Made by a program: the position numbers and the translations under genes. The notes beneath the pieces are model-generated. The model saw only the letters and a list, made by a program, of their open reading frames with translations, searched no databases and had not been told where the DNA came from. Positions 12,795-26,000 of a stretch of DNA of 64,000 nt are shown here, in pieces. Within the stretch, counting starts at the first letter, position 1. Each line of letters opens with the position of its first letter. Source of the DNA: Bugulina stolonifera (lineage: Eukaryota > Bryozoa > Gymnolaemata > Cheilostomatida > Bugulidae); assembly GCA_935421135.1 (NCBI GenBank), contig OW285187.1, positions 25,358,429 to 25,422,428 of the forward strand. Direction: 5' to 3'.

Positions 12795-15560
12795 CGGTTG
12801 TACTACATTACGGGGCCGGGGTTTGCCGGGGTCCGGTGCCGGGGTGAATCAAATTTGATTGAATTTTAATAAAAATAATTTATTTAAATTAAAATGAGTC
12901 AATAGTAACTTATTTATTTAATTTTAACTCACCTAGTCACCAAAAGTGACTCACTGAACGAACGGCATTCCTGAAGACAAACCGGCCAAATAAAAATTGT
13001 TCGTAGACAAGATAATCAAGTTAAGTAGACCTCAACAGTCTCGCCAGCCGTTAGCCCGACGCCTTTGTGCAAACTAATTTTAACGTTTCCCGAATGCTTT
13101 TGTTGCCTATGACAACAGTCTCTACTTCCTGTCTCAACCGAGTTCTTGCTGAAATATTCTCATTCTACAATGTACTTTTTGAATATTTCTACTGTATTGA
13201 TATTGTATCATATTCATTATGGACTGCAGCACTGGTTAGTGAAGTTTCCATCTATATATGAATAGAGAGTAAAGGTTTAGCATCTTTGTTAACAGAGCTG
13301 TTGCCTGCTGAATGATCTTGCCCAGTGAGTAAGTAACAAAACATAAAGCATTCTCATTCATTGGATTGTTATATTTAATATTAAATTACTATTTACATCA
13401 TTAGAGATAATATTATTTGAATAAAAAAAAATAATATATAATTATTGCAAGTGGCTTAATTATTTTTTAGAATTAGCATTTAAAATAGTTAAAATGACAA
13501 AATCAAAATAAAATAATTAAAATCAAAGAAAAGCTCCAATGCATTCATCAGCTGAAATATGACTTATATACTTTAGTCATACTCACCTGGTAAAGGGACA
13601 TTTTGGAAAATACAGTTTGAAATAGGACATTTGTAAACCGGACGTTTGGTATACAACCAATTCAAAACTGTGTAGTTTATAGTTAGAAGAACATAACTCA
13701 CAAAGAATTAATTATTTAGTGTTCTACAAGTTGCTAGTAGTAGAACAAAAAATTACTATTAAAAATAAAAATTAGTTGAAATCGGTAAAGGACATCTCGA
13801 AAAAGACAAATCGAAACAGGACGTTTCACAACCGGACAGTTCAAAACCGGACAGTTCTAAACTGTGTAGATTACATTTAGAAGAACACAACTCACAGATA
13901 AATTAATTTATTTAGTTGTTTAAATAAAAAAATAATATTAAAAATTGGTTGAAATCTGGGGGTTGGGGTTAGGGGTTTCGAACTGTCCAGTGTTGAACTG
14001 TTCGGTTTCGAACTGTTCCAAATTTATTGAAGTCTGAGAGTTGGGGATTGGGGTGTAGAGTTTCGAACTAGCAGTTTTTCAAAAATCCAGGTTCGAAACT
14101 TCCTGTTTCGAGCTGTCTTTTTCGAACATTCACAAATTCTACTTACCTATAATAGCATTATGAAATCCTGCCTTTTTACACATGCATGTAGGTCCAATGC
14201 GATCTGATGATATTAATGTTATTACAGTTATGGCTGAACTGGTACGACGACCCAGGAAATCAGCATCGAGAAGAAGATGCCCTATTACCACCAACCTCCA
14301 GCACTCTGGCAAGCATGTGAAGAGACTGCTACCATCACGGCCACCTCAGCAACATAAAAAATACATGTATAGTGACAATCAGCCTACACACACTGCTGGA
14401 CAGTTTCACCACGCTGTATGGGTTGATTTCCACTATACATGCGGTTGTTGAAGCTTAATTTTTGAGAGTTGCAAAGTGGTCATGCTGTAGCAGCTTAACA
14501 CTTTGCTCTTCTTTATATATAATATAATGCATGTATTATTACTTGTTTTTCATCTGAGATCTAGCTGTTCTGTTTTGCATATTATTTTATGTATATAAAT
14601 ACTGTTTTCCATGTGCAGTTCATTTGTATTATTGGTATACTGGATGTGCAAGTTTTAACTATTTGTAGCTTACGACTTCATTCATTGCACATCCTATGCA
14701 TGTTGTTAGTGGAATTAAACATTTAACCAAGAACAGGAAATCAGTACAGACTTTATGTACATTACGATTATATGGACTAATATTATTATATAATGTTTAA
14801 ACATGAGAAATAAATCTAAATATTTGTTCAGAGTTGAATTAATAATGTTTTTAGAATACTAATAAATCTGTTGTAGTGCATATAAAGTCTACCTGTATTA
14901 TTTTGTGTTGTATTAGCCTAATAAATTTGATTATTAATGGATCAGAATTGCCAACACAGGAAGTATGATAATGCAGGTATTGATACATGATTGTGTCTGA
15001 ATCCTGTTCTGACTAGGATGCTCCTGATGTGTTTATTTTCCCTCTAATCAATCCATAGTTCTAAGCATCTCCTCCCCCCCCTCCCCCACCCAGCTATATA
15101 CTGAATGAGTACGAAGTTGGTAATCACCTCCCAGTTGTACTGTATGATCTCATATTGATGTGCACATGTCAGCATTGGGTGTTTGGAAATCCATGTTATA
15201 TTTATACAATACAGTGCTAGATTACAATAAGTGATGATACTATGAAGTTGTCTACACAATCTCAATGAAGAAACCAGTAGGGAAATTAACTGGTGGCCAG
15301 TACTTTGTAGGCCAAGATTCTTGCGGCCGGTATTTCTATAATAACGATCAACAGCGGTCGACTAGTCCAATATTCCTACCAGTTTCGGTGAAGCAATCAC
15401 TTTTGTCTGTTTGATGACTAGGTGAGTTTAAATATAATAAATACACTTCTATTTATTGAATTTAATTAAAATAAATTATTTTCATTAAATTTTGATCAAA
15501 TTTGAGTCACCCCGGCACCGGACCCCGGCAAACCCCGGCCCCGTAATGTAGTACAACCGC
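12795..15560. mobile_element. DNA transposon with long GC-rich TIRs, nested
   Basis: Inverted termini of about 100 bases start CGGTTGTACTACATTACGGG and run through a strikingly GC-rich core with repeated CCGGGG. The flanks carry TGAATTGA at 12787-12794 and 15561-15568, an 8-bp target duplication. The interior holds another MITE (13589-14139) and no recognised transposase; the open frame at 14182-14451 matches nothing I know. The superfamily is not assigned, as an 8-bp duplication would fit hAT or P. Confidence 0.7.
13589..14139. mobile_element. MULE-like MITE, second copy
   Basis: Starts GGTAAAGGGACATTTTGG and ends in GTCTTTTTCGAAC and CACAAATTC. It is flanked by TACTCACCT and TACTTACCT, a 9-bp duplication with one mismatch. 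A second internal start-like segment at about 13789 suggests a tandem or composite copy. It is rich in TTCGAAAC and GGACAGTTC motifs. Confidence 0.6.
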
Positions 15561-16061
15561 TGAATTGATTATTATAATCATTATGATTATGAAAAATATG
15601 AATCTCATTTTATTAATATTATTAAATTACTAGCTGCTAGCACGCTTGTAAATTTCATTTGGCTGAAAATAAAAATTAAAATTAAGATTTAGTAGTTATA
15701 GAATAGTACTCGTAGACCAATTAAGAGATTGTGACTTGTTTGTTCTTATGTAAAATAAAATCTAGTAATTTAGCAAGTTAGTGAAAATAATGTATATATT
15801 TATCCTAGATTTATTATATTAATATTTGCTTAGCCCTTACGATTAGGCCCTACTGTAATAACATCTAATAGAGCTGTTGTAGTTTAATGTAATTAGTAAT
15901 TACATAAAATTCAGTTTCAGTTTGTTTAGTTGTAGTAAAAGCTTATGTCCTCCAATGTATTAGCAGTTAATTAGTCTGCTTATGATGAGCTTGCAATCGT
16001 GTGGTACAAAGATCCAAATATCTTTTAAACATAATATGTTTTACTTTATTAGTCATATTTA

Positions 16062-16660
16062 CAGAGATGTGTGCAAGTTTTATTTTGGAAACTCAAGTTT
16101 CCATGGCCAACTCTTAGATGTGACTCTACAAGTTACAAGTCAATTCTTTCAGTGAAAGATAAAAACTTTCAAGTTACGAGTTAAATATTTACATGTCCCC
16201 AGAAACTCAAGTTTTTGTCAAGTTATCCAAGTTAACTACAAGCAAGTTTCAATTCAATTATTTTCTTGTTTAACTCAAGTCTTTTTATAGAGTTATTGGG
16301 TTATTGTTTAGCTTACGGTGAAATTTTGTTAGGAAATGGTGTTAGAAGTTCAAATTTCAAAGCAAAATGTCACAATTTTAGTGTAAAATGTGTTATAATT
16401 GTGGTCGTGGTTGGTGGTTATAACTGTGGTTATTTTTATTTATTACAATTCACAGCTGCCCAATGAAAACTCGAGTTATTGAATATTTCAATATAATGAT
16501 GTGCAAGTTGAGAGTCTTTGATCATAGCCATAATTGAATTACAATTCAAGTTACAATTTTTGACAGCTGTATATTCAAGTTACGAATCTTTATAATAAGC
16601 CATAAAATGTTGCTTGAATTAACTCGAGTGAGAGTCTTTAACTCGAGTCTGGCATCTCTG
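16062..16660. mobile_element. Candidate small hAT-type MITE
   Basis: Ends CAGAGATG and CATCTCTG are inverted repeats. The flanks are GTCATATT(TA) and GTCATATA, close to an 8-bp duplication. The interior is dense in ACTCAAGTT and CAAGTTAC repeats. The open frame 16266-16466 inside it has no recognisable product. Confidence 0.45.
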
Positions 16661-19329
16661 GTCATATATTACCAAGAAGTTTGTTGCCAACGATTTGATG
16701 CGCATTGGTAGAAAGTGGATAAAACAAGTTGTAGGCCTACATATTGTGATGAATTGTAAATACAATCTTTATATCGCATAATTAAATAACTTCAATCGCA
16801 TGTGCTGTGCTAGGTGCAATAGTACACAGTTCATGTAACCTTAGATCTTTGTTTGTGGTTGGGGTGACACCATTTTTAATGAAGAAGCCAACTTCTCCAT
16901 CTGAAACTTCGCTGAAGAACCCTGGCTATGACCAAAACCATAAAGTTGTGCTTGCCTCTATACTGTAGGCCCTACATCTCTCAACCATACTTTAGTTGTA
17001 CAACTTTATTTTTATATGTATTTCTTGTTGAGTCATATTTTGTTGAGTTCGTTGCTGACTGGGATTGACTGTTATCTATTATGGGCCGAGAGCCGATAAC
17101 ACATATTTATTAAACAATTGTTTACATAGATCACAATCCTCCACCTGACTTGTAAGGGCTGACATTTTATGCTGGACCCTGGTGTTTTCATTATGTCCTA
17201 ATCGTCGTCGATGGTGCATTGGCTCTGAAGTTTTTGTAGAAACTAGTTGGGTATTGATGGCCCTTCAGACTCTAGACAGCCAGTTTTTTTTATAAAAAGT
17301 GCCACTTTCTCTGTTTTGTTCAGTTGCTACTTAGATTACAACACAGTTCTCTCTATCTTCTTACATACTCTGCATTCTTGATAGAAACCTAAAGCACTAC
17401 CTAGGAGTCTTCCAGTCTGTGGAATTGAGTGCCCAGGGTAACCAGTGTTAGTTCAAAATAAGTTATACAAGTTTAGACATGGAATCAGAGGCCGGTACTA
17501 TGCATGCACAACAATATACATGATAGGAGCCCGTTGGACCTGTTAATCAGTTGTATAAGGTTTTAATCTGCAGGTATCTACGGTATCTAGCAGTGTTTGG
17601 TCAGCCCTAGGGTTTTATTGGGTGATTTCAGCGAATGTGGTATGTAGGATAGTGTGCTAGACACAGTCAAACACCACAATACTATCACACTTGAAAAAAA
17701 AGCTGTATCCAGTGCCAGACTTGACCGTTTTCTTAAGACTATCATTCTTCTGATGGGTGAAAATCATCTGAGAAATTAGCACATTTGATAATTGTATTGC
17801 TGAGCGTCGTCTTTAGGAAGGCAGTTTGGTATGGTGTTTAATTATGTATAAGGGGTGTGTGAGGGCCAATGTGAGAGCCAGATAGCTTATTAGCTTAAAC
17901 TTTTTTGAAGTTTGCCCGTTTTAATCAAAACCTGTTTATCGAGCTACACGACTCGTTTTTCAAATTGTCAAATAAAGTATAGTGATAGCATTTTCCAATG
18001 CATTTATTTTCTCATATCTATACAAAAAAGCTTCAATGTGTAACAATAAGATTAACTACATCTCATTTAGCGATTTAGTACTATCAGCTACAAAATAGTC
18101 TGCCCCAGAGTCAATCTACCCAGGAACTCTGGCAATTTGATAATTAGAATAATATTGTTTTTGTATTAAATTTGATATACTTATACTAATAGTTTCTCAC
18201 CATTCCATTCTATCTCACTGTCACTGTACAAATTACAGTAATGCAGGTAGTAGGCCTACTAGCTAGGCTTAGCTCACTCGTACAACTGATAATATAAAAT
18301 AATGTAGGCCTATAATACTTTGGTATATATTAATATTATGATTATCATCCAATATTATAGTTGAATTCAGATTATCATTTATGGTAGGTGCCTAAGTGTT
18401 GTGATAGGATCCTAATTAGTAAGGGGCATCTCTGTATCCCAACATATAAATTGATGCTCCATATAAATGAAATAAAGGCTATTGTGGCAATGCCAATAAA
18501 CTGTACCCTGTACTCTTTGTTTGTATGAGCTTTGTGGCTTGAGGAAAGCAAGTAAGTAGAGCAAAATGAGGCAAAAACAACATTTTTATTACTTTATAAT
18601 GGGGCAAAAAATAATTTTTTATTGCTTTGATGGGGCAAAAGAGTGAGAAGGGAGTGAGAGCTTGAGGCATGGAGCAATTGCTTGAATCTCACGCTCAATG
18701 CGTGAGAGTTGGCAGGTCTGGTTTGGGGTTAGGCGTTTCGAACTGTCTGGTGTTGAACTGTCCACTTTCGACACGCCCTGTTCGAACTGTCTTTTTCGAA
18801 CAGTCACACATTCGATACTAGATAGTACGTAGGTAGTAGATAGTGTTTAGTGAAATAATAGTCACTATTCTACACACTACTACTACTTTATACTATGGCT
18901 TTAGACTACAAATTCAGTAATTGTATTGAATTGTAGTGACCAACTATCTAATCTTAGTCTGTTCTATGAATCACTGACTCTCTCTGAGTCTACGGTCCGA
19001 GTTTACTATGGTGTCATAGTGATTGCTTGTAGTTATAATAAATAAAAAATAACTAAATTATAGAATTACGCTTACAATAATTTTTTGCTTTTATTTGGTT
19101 ACTGTCGAGCCACTTGGCCATCCTATTTAATGGACCTCAGAAGTACGAAACTTGTATGAGCGACAGGAGCTGGGCTGTGAGTGGAAGTGCTCACCTTCCA
19201 CAACAGGAGTACGTAGTCGGTGACCACTACATCAACCTTCCACCCTAATGTGGTCACATACCCCGCCAGAATCTGGCTTCTCTTTTCGAATCAGGGCAGA
19301 GATAGATCTTTAACATGCGTGTTTTTGAT

Positions 19330-19500
19330 GTAGGCACTACACGGGACCTCCTGTATTATTTATGCGCCCTGATCCGAACAGGTGCAGCTAAGGTGAAAGG
19401 CTTGCTGAAGGCCTTTGCAGAAAATGACACAGATGGGGTTTGAACTCACAACCTCTACATGTATATTTGTGAGCATGTGTGCCACCAGCAGCTGGCTGAA
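19330..19500 (-). repeat. Candidate tRNA-derived SINE
   Basis: On the minus strand a B-box-like TGAGTTCAAACCCCATCTG follows an A-box-like TGGTGGCACACATGC at tRNA-like spacing. It is followed by a non-tRNA body. This is SINE architecture; a functional tRNA does not fold. Confidence 0.45.
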
Positions 19501-19502
19501 AC

Positions 19503-19582
19503 GGCATTGTCCAACTGGCATTGTCCAACTGGCATTATCCAACTGGCATTGTCCAACTGGCATTATCCAACTGGCATTGTCC
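19503..19582 (+). repeat. 14-bp tandem repeat
   Basis: About five to six copies of GGCATTGTCCAACT with a few changes, ending exactly where homology to the copy B upstream region begins. Confidence 0.85.
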
Positions 19583-20013
19583 AAAAACTAAATTGACCAG
19601 GGGGACATGTAGCCATGCATCAGGTGTTGGTGCATGACTATTTCTTCTCCATGTATGTAAGCTTTGACTGTGCTTATTATAAAACAAGGAGTTGCAACCC
19701 CTTGCATTAAAGCATTAGACTGGGTTGTGAACAGTGTTGGGTAGCGTCCGTGTAGCATGCCCTTAACAGTGTTATGAGAATGAAGCGCAGGATTACGAAA
19801 AAGTAGTAGTAGTAGCAAGTCGGTCTTGTCAGAAAAGACATGTGTTCTCTGATATTACTGGTAGATTTAAATCCAAGTTCTCTGTGGTACACGATTAGTA
19901 GATCAGATCTAAAAGTATCTTACTTTCAATAAAATGTCAAGTTTGACCTCTATAAACAATAAATATACGCATATCATTGCAGACTTGATTATATATTGCT
20001 AGGTGTTCTGGAT

Positions 20014-23000
20014 ATGGATGGTGTAGAGGAGATTGCTATACCAGTAGCAGTTGGTGGTACTGTTCTAGTTGGTATTGGTATTAGACAGATCTATTCTTGG
20101 ACCAAATCATGCATAGCAACAAGGCGTTACAATCGTGTCAGAGAAAACAAGCAAGCTACTGTACAAACGGCTAAGGAGCATTGGATGACACAAGTAAAAG
20201 CACAGGTAACTTATGATTCAGTATGGTGGCATTGGCCAGATTGAGCATGCTCCAACTGATCACTCTTTGGTTGTATATTTCATGATGCACACGTTTCGAT
20301 ACAGAGCAAACTCTGTTATAGCGGTCATAAAACTATTGTTTTATTGATACGTCTGTATCATAACCTGAATTAATTCTTGTTTAAATTGTCATCTGCTCCA
20401 TGATGATGTTTTATCCTTCTTTCTTGCAAACCCAGTTTGTGGTAATTTGTGTAGATTCAACCAGAAGATGCCAGTAGAGTTGTTAGCTTGTCCTTTGAGA
20501 ATTTACGAAAGGCTTTACATTCCGGTGAGGTGACGGCTACACAGGCACTGCATGCATACCAGTACAAAGTAGTACAAGAAAATACTAAATCTAACTTTCT
20601 ATGTGAAGCTATTGTAGAGGCAGAGGTAGGTCACAGAGTTGAAGTAATGCTTCCTGTCCTGCTGTACCGGTTGTTGAGTGTCATTGATGCAAACTTAATT
20701 ATTTTTAGCTTCAATTTTATTTTTTAACACAGTTGAATTTTTAATGCAGGACATGGCTGCAAAGCTGGATACTTTATCTACTGAGGAGCGTCAAAAGTTG
20801 CCTCTCTTTGGTATACCAATCAGCTTGAAGGAGATTTATATGCTTGAGGTATGAAAGGGTACACGATGAGGTGTATTATAAGAGTTCTGTAATATTTATT
20901 GCTATCAGCTTGAGCTAGAAATGAAACCAATTTTTTGTCTCAAAGAACGACTTACAGCTGAATTTGAAGTTGTGTTCTCATGAAATAACTAGTATAGTAA
21001 AACTGTGTATTCTTGGGTTTAGCGTGAATCTTCACTGGTATCTTTATTTACTAAGTTTTATTATTCTTATTGGCAAAATGACACCGTCAAGACTGGAAAC
21101 AAAAAAGGAACAACAATAAAACATCATGTATGTTATAACAAAAGAAGTATTACTATGATCAAATAATATTAGCTTCCTTTTAGCTTCTTACCTATTAGCT
21201 TCCTTTCAATCTTTAAATACATGTTTTACTAGATTAAGATACAAAAATAAACTCAACTGTCTACGCCAAGAGTCAAACACAAACTGTGCAGCAGACGAAT
21301 CTGCCCACATATCGCGCCGCGCCCGGCGCAAAGTCAAGGGTCAAAGAGCGCAACGGTACAACTGCACTCAGCCCGATGGCCAGGCGCATTGCGTCAAAGA
21401 GCACCTGTTATAATTTCACTACACACCCCCCAGAAATCGCTCCGATTTCTCAAGCAACTAAGGAACAGCCAACAAAGTGAATATTTGAGGACCAATGATA
21501 TGAGACATGTATAACGGGAGGTTTTCATAAGAATGTACCATAATTGCTTAAAATATTACTACTGACTCATACATGTATGTGGTATGTATACACATAAAAA
21601 CTAGAAAACCATCAGATTCAATGATTATGCATCAAAACAGCAGATATATACAAATATATATCACCTAACGACATAACAATGTAGCAAAACAGACAGTAAG
21701 ATTTATATGTACATATCTTAGAACAAAAAAAAATTGAAACTCGGATGTTGCTGTGCATGTAATAAGATAACACCACATGTGAACACCAAATCGGTTAACG
21801 AAATATGCACAGAATACAAAGAAATAACACCTACATGTATATACAATTAGGAATCTTACATATCTTAAACGTCTGTAGAGTTTTCCATCAACAGAACCAC
21901 CTTTTGTATTGGTCTCTCTAGCAGCTGGTAGTCACCAACTCGTTTTACCTTGGAGTCTAGTGTGGCACTAAGAGCTATCATTACTCTCCTCACTAGCCCA
22001 TCAGCTCCAGGATTTACACTGTCAACCACTCCTACAGGCCAATTACCACGGAGCTCATTATCCTCCTTTATCATGACCAGGTCTCCTTTCTTCAGGTTGC
22101 GCCGGGGTGAGTGCCACTTCTGACGTGCCTGTAGTTGAGTGAGATACTCTTCCCTCCATCGTTTCCAGAACATACCACATAGACTCTGAACGTAACGCCA
22201 TCTCTTCTTTGGGTAGCTATCATCAAATTTTCCAGGTAATGGAACCATCACAGATGTCTTCATGATCAGGATATCATTAGGAGTCAGTGGTCTCTGTGAG
22301 GTTGGGTCATTCAAAGTGTGGTTGGATAGTGGTCGGCTGTTTACAATAGCCATTGCTTCATAGAGAAATACACGCATAGTTGTGCTATCTGGTGGGTGCG
22401 TTAGCCTAGTCAACATGGTGTTGAGAATACTCCTGATTGTCCGTATCTGTCGTTCCCACACTCCTCCGGCATGTGATGCTGAAGGTGGGTTAAATCTGTA
22501 GTCAATCATGTTCTGGGAAACAAAGTCTTTGAGCTTACCATCATCCATTTCTTCAAGAGCCTTCTTCAGTTCAGTACAAGCTCCTTTGAAGTTTGTGCCT
22601 TGGTCAGACACAAGTGTTGACACTTGTCCCCGAAGAGATATTAGCGATCGCAGAGCATTTATGAATGAATCTGAGCTAAGGTCATCGAGCATCTCAAGAT
22701 GAACTGCTCTTGATGCAAGACAAATGAATACTACTCCATAGACTTTGCAGTAACGTCTTCCATTCTTCACCTGAAACGGCCCAAAACAGTCCATGCCTGT
22801 ATGTGTGAAGGGACCTGTCGCTTCAGTTCTGATTTGAGGAAGGTCACCCATCTTCTGTTGGAGAGGGTTGTGCCGCAATTTTCTACAGATCACACAGTGG
22901 TAGATGAAGGATTTCACTGCAGCAGTACACCCAACTATCCAGTATCCTTTGTTGCGTATGGAAGACATTGTTATTCCTCGTCCTTGATGATGTGAGTTGT

Positions 23001-26000
23001 GGCAATCACCAATCACCAACATAGCAAGGTGACTCTGTCTAGGAACAATGACTGGGTGTTTTGTAGAATCTGTGAGTCCAACAGCCTGAGACAGCCTTCC
23101 ACCAACTCTAAGCACACCATCATTGTCTAGGAATGGATTCAACTTGTTGAGATGATTCTTCCTTGGTAGGGGATTACCATCTGCTAAAATATCTATTTCT
23201 TCACTGTAGACTTCTCTCTGAAACACTTTGATGACGATTGTACTAGCTTTGTTGTAATTTCTTGTCAGCTGACATATTTTGGAGGTATCATCATTTTGCT
23301 GAAATCGTCTGGCCAGTCTCCTTAGCACTTCAACTGCACGTACTGCTGAATGCAATGATGAAAATCTTTTTAACCGGTCTACAAGTGTTGCTCTTGCTGG
23401 TCCTTGTGACTGTGTGGTGTGAGCAGTTGCTGATTTCACTTCTGGATCTCCCGCTGTCAGTGTAAAGTCAATAGAACACCTTGTCGGAGAAAATTCAACT
23501 CCAGAGTGAAGAAATGCTGGTCCATGAAACCAGATCGATTGGAGTAGTCCCTCTACTGTTGTCCCGCGCGAAGCTAAGTCTGCAGGATTGTCATTGGTTG
23601 GGACATGCTTCCATTGAGACCCATTGGTTTGGTTCTTTATCTGCTGGACGCGATTGGCCACATATGTGTGAAACCTTTATGAAGTTAATGCCTGTACCAG
23701 ATGCACTGAGCTGTAGCGAAGTCCCAGAAGCACTTAAGTCATTGAGGGCGATAACATAAACTCTGTTACATATACAAGTATCAATGTCATTCAAAACAAA
23801 AGCTGCAGTCTACAAAATGACAATCTATAATCTTTGTTGATGGTTAATATACAACAATTTTGAATCACGGTGTCAAATGAACTAATATCAAAGTGACCAA
23901 TGTGTGTTCAACCAATAATATATAAAGGGTCAAAGAGCGCAACGGTACAACTGCACTCAGCCAGATGGCCAGGCGCATTGCGTCAAAGAGCACCTGTTAT
24001 AGTTTCACTACAACTAGTTTGCTTACTTTCAGGGTTATGACTGTACAGCAGGATGTGTGAGACTAGTAGATAAACCAATGAAAGAGACATCATCTATAGT
24101 AAAGGTAAAGTGTTACCATGTAGATAGTTATACTGTACAACATGTAACTACTCTATATTATTTTTTCCTAGCTGTATAGTGTAGTGTGAGGTTGTTCTCC
24201 CTTTCTTTCTTTTCTCTCTTCCAAACAGTTGGGCATAGTTATATTCCATTACTTTTTTTACGCACAACTTTCTGTTGAGTTATTTTTCACTGATAACAAC
24301 TTTTGAACTTATCTCCTAAAAGTATCATACTCATTTAAAAGTTATTTGATATCATGTAGATAGAAAAGATTTTGATAGAAAACAATCAGTGATATTGGTA
24401 TGACTGAGCGTAGTCTAGTACCAGGGTTGGGAATCGCCAATGGCATTCGATATTCGATGGCGATTTTCGTTGGTCTATTCACCATCGATTGTACCTAATC
24501 GTTGGTTTCCAACAAAGCCATCGAATTGCATGTATTCGTTGGTTTTATAGGATTACAGCTGCATTCGATTGTCACTAAACTGCTAATTGATCTGCTAGTA
24601 ATGTTTAGTACAGGAAATAAGTAAAAAGCCTCGTAACTTAATTCTTATCTTTTTAATAAATGATGATGAACTCTTTTATTTAATAATAAAACAATAGAAT
24701 AATAGCCTCTATTTGCAAGCTAGAATGAAATGTGAGTGGCTATCAATAAATAAGAAATAATAGCCTGGTATACCTGATTAAGATTTGCTATATATATAAA
24801 TATTTGGAGGCTAAGAGGAAACATAGAGGTAGAGGAGATAACTCTATGAGTAGAAACGTACGTGATTAGCTATGAGAAAATGAAAATAAAACTGGTAATA
24901 TTAGGTACTTTTGTTATAACATTTTAAAGTAATAGACAGATTTATTGAAAACAATAAATTTCTTTATTTTTATGAAACTTTACAGTTTCATCATAAACAT
25001 TTAGCAACAAATTGACGTGAAATGTTTTAGAGATTAAATAAATAGATCATCCATCATGGCAGACGACAAACCGAAGTTTTTTGTTCCAGAAGATTACTTC
25101 ACACTGAAGTGTGAATCCAAAGTCAAAGGTAATTTTCTGTATTCTTGCAAAAGATGCCTTCCTGTGGGTAGCAAAACCATAAGTGCTAACAAAAAAAGTA
25201 GAATCAATCTAAGAAACCATATCAAGAGTGTCCATACCAGATCTTTGACAGAGTTTGACTCAATATGTAAAGCTAAGGATAAGCGGCTGGCTGAAAGACC
25301 AGGAGGTGCAACAAGTGCAACTGGTGGTAAGACTGACCAAAAACCAACTTGTTCAAACACCCTTCTGCAGTACACTCAATCAGGAAGGAAACTAACTCAG
25401 AGAGATTTAGATGAGGCCATCGTGACTTACATCTCAGAGGCTGTGCTCCCATTTCATCACGTCGAATCAAACGCATTTAAGGTGAGTGAAAGGGGTTTTG
25501 TGTAGCCCTGTATCAACTGTGGTAATGCATGATACTGTGCCCTCAATTTCAAAATGGGTTCATTATTACACCGCACTAATAAATTTCAATAAGAAATAAT
25601 ATTTTTTTAATCATAACGATAGCATAGTTATAAAAATAATTGTATTATAATATTATATTAATATTCCGAATATTATAATTATTAATTATATTATGAATAA
25701 ATTATTAAAGATATTTACTAATAACGAAATAATAAAAGGAGAGTTATGATTCTATTTTTAGGCATACACATTAAAGCTACAGCCAGGCTTACGGCTAAAG
25801 TCTGCTAAAACGTACACTTCCTATGCAAAAGCCAAGCACAACAACCTGAAAGAAGAACTTACAGCTTCTATGCAGGTTAATATTAGCTTTTATTCTATAT
25901 CAGTGTATGTTGTATTATGTATATAGGATTATTTCAACAGCGGCACAAATACATACATACATGCATACACACATACAATAACAATGCAAGATATGAACTG

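Larger units (their letters stand above)
12700..18720. mobile_element. hAT-like element, 6.0 kb, nested in the MITE
   Basis: Perfect 13-base terminal inverted repeats CAGACCTGCCAAC and GTTGGCAGGTCTG are flanked by an exact 8-bp duplication GTTTGGGG (12692-12699 and 18721-18728). Subterminal GGGGCAAAA-type motifs recur at both ends. Eight-base duplications are the hAT signature. No transposase reading frame is recognisable inside, and much of its length is later insertions, so it is probably a non-autonomous or decayed copy. Confidence 0.75.
12491..18813. mobile_element. MULE-like MITE split by a 6-kb insertion
   Basis: The left part 12491-12699 begins GGTAAAGGGACATTTCGAAA and the right part 18729-18813 ends with GTCTTTTTCGAACAGTC and CACACATTC. 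The 9-base flanks GATAATAGA (12482-12490) and GATACTAGA (18814-18822) differ at one base, as expected for a 9-bp target duplication. Repeated TTCGAAAC/GGACAGTT motifs fill the element. A second copy sits at 13589-14139. A 9-bp duplication suggests Mutator-like mobilisation; no transposase is present. Confidence 0.6.
18823..20013. other. 5' flank of FAAH copy A
   Basis: Spacer with a SINE candidate (about 19330-19500) and a 14-bp tandem repeat (19503-19582). From about 19583 to the start codon it is homologous to 48557-48987 upstream of copy B, which marks the left limit of the duplicated block and probably contains the promoter. Confidence 0.6.
20993..24012 (-). mobile_element. BEL/Pao retrotransposon, internally deleted, in FAAH-A intron 3
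   Basis: The insertion is flanked by the 5-bp duplication ACTAG (20988-20992, 24013-24017), and copy B shows the uninterrupted site near 49936. In minus orientation the 3' LTR is 20993-21423. It is preceded by a purine tract (CTGGGGGGTG, 21424-21433), the plus-strand primer. Only about the first 88 bases of the 5' LTR survive (23925-24012). The rest of that LTR plus gag, protease, reverse transcriptase and most of RNase H are gone. Confidence 0.85.

Noticed and set aside
14182..14451. 89-aa frame in the nested transposon
   Set aside because: No recognisable domain, no introns or codon signal, and it sits within repeat sequence.
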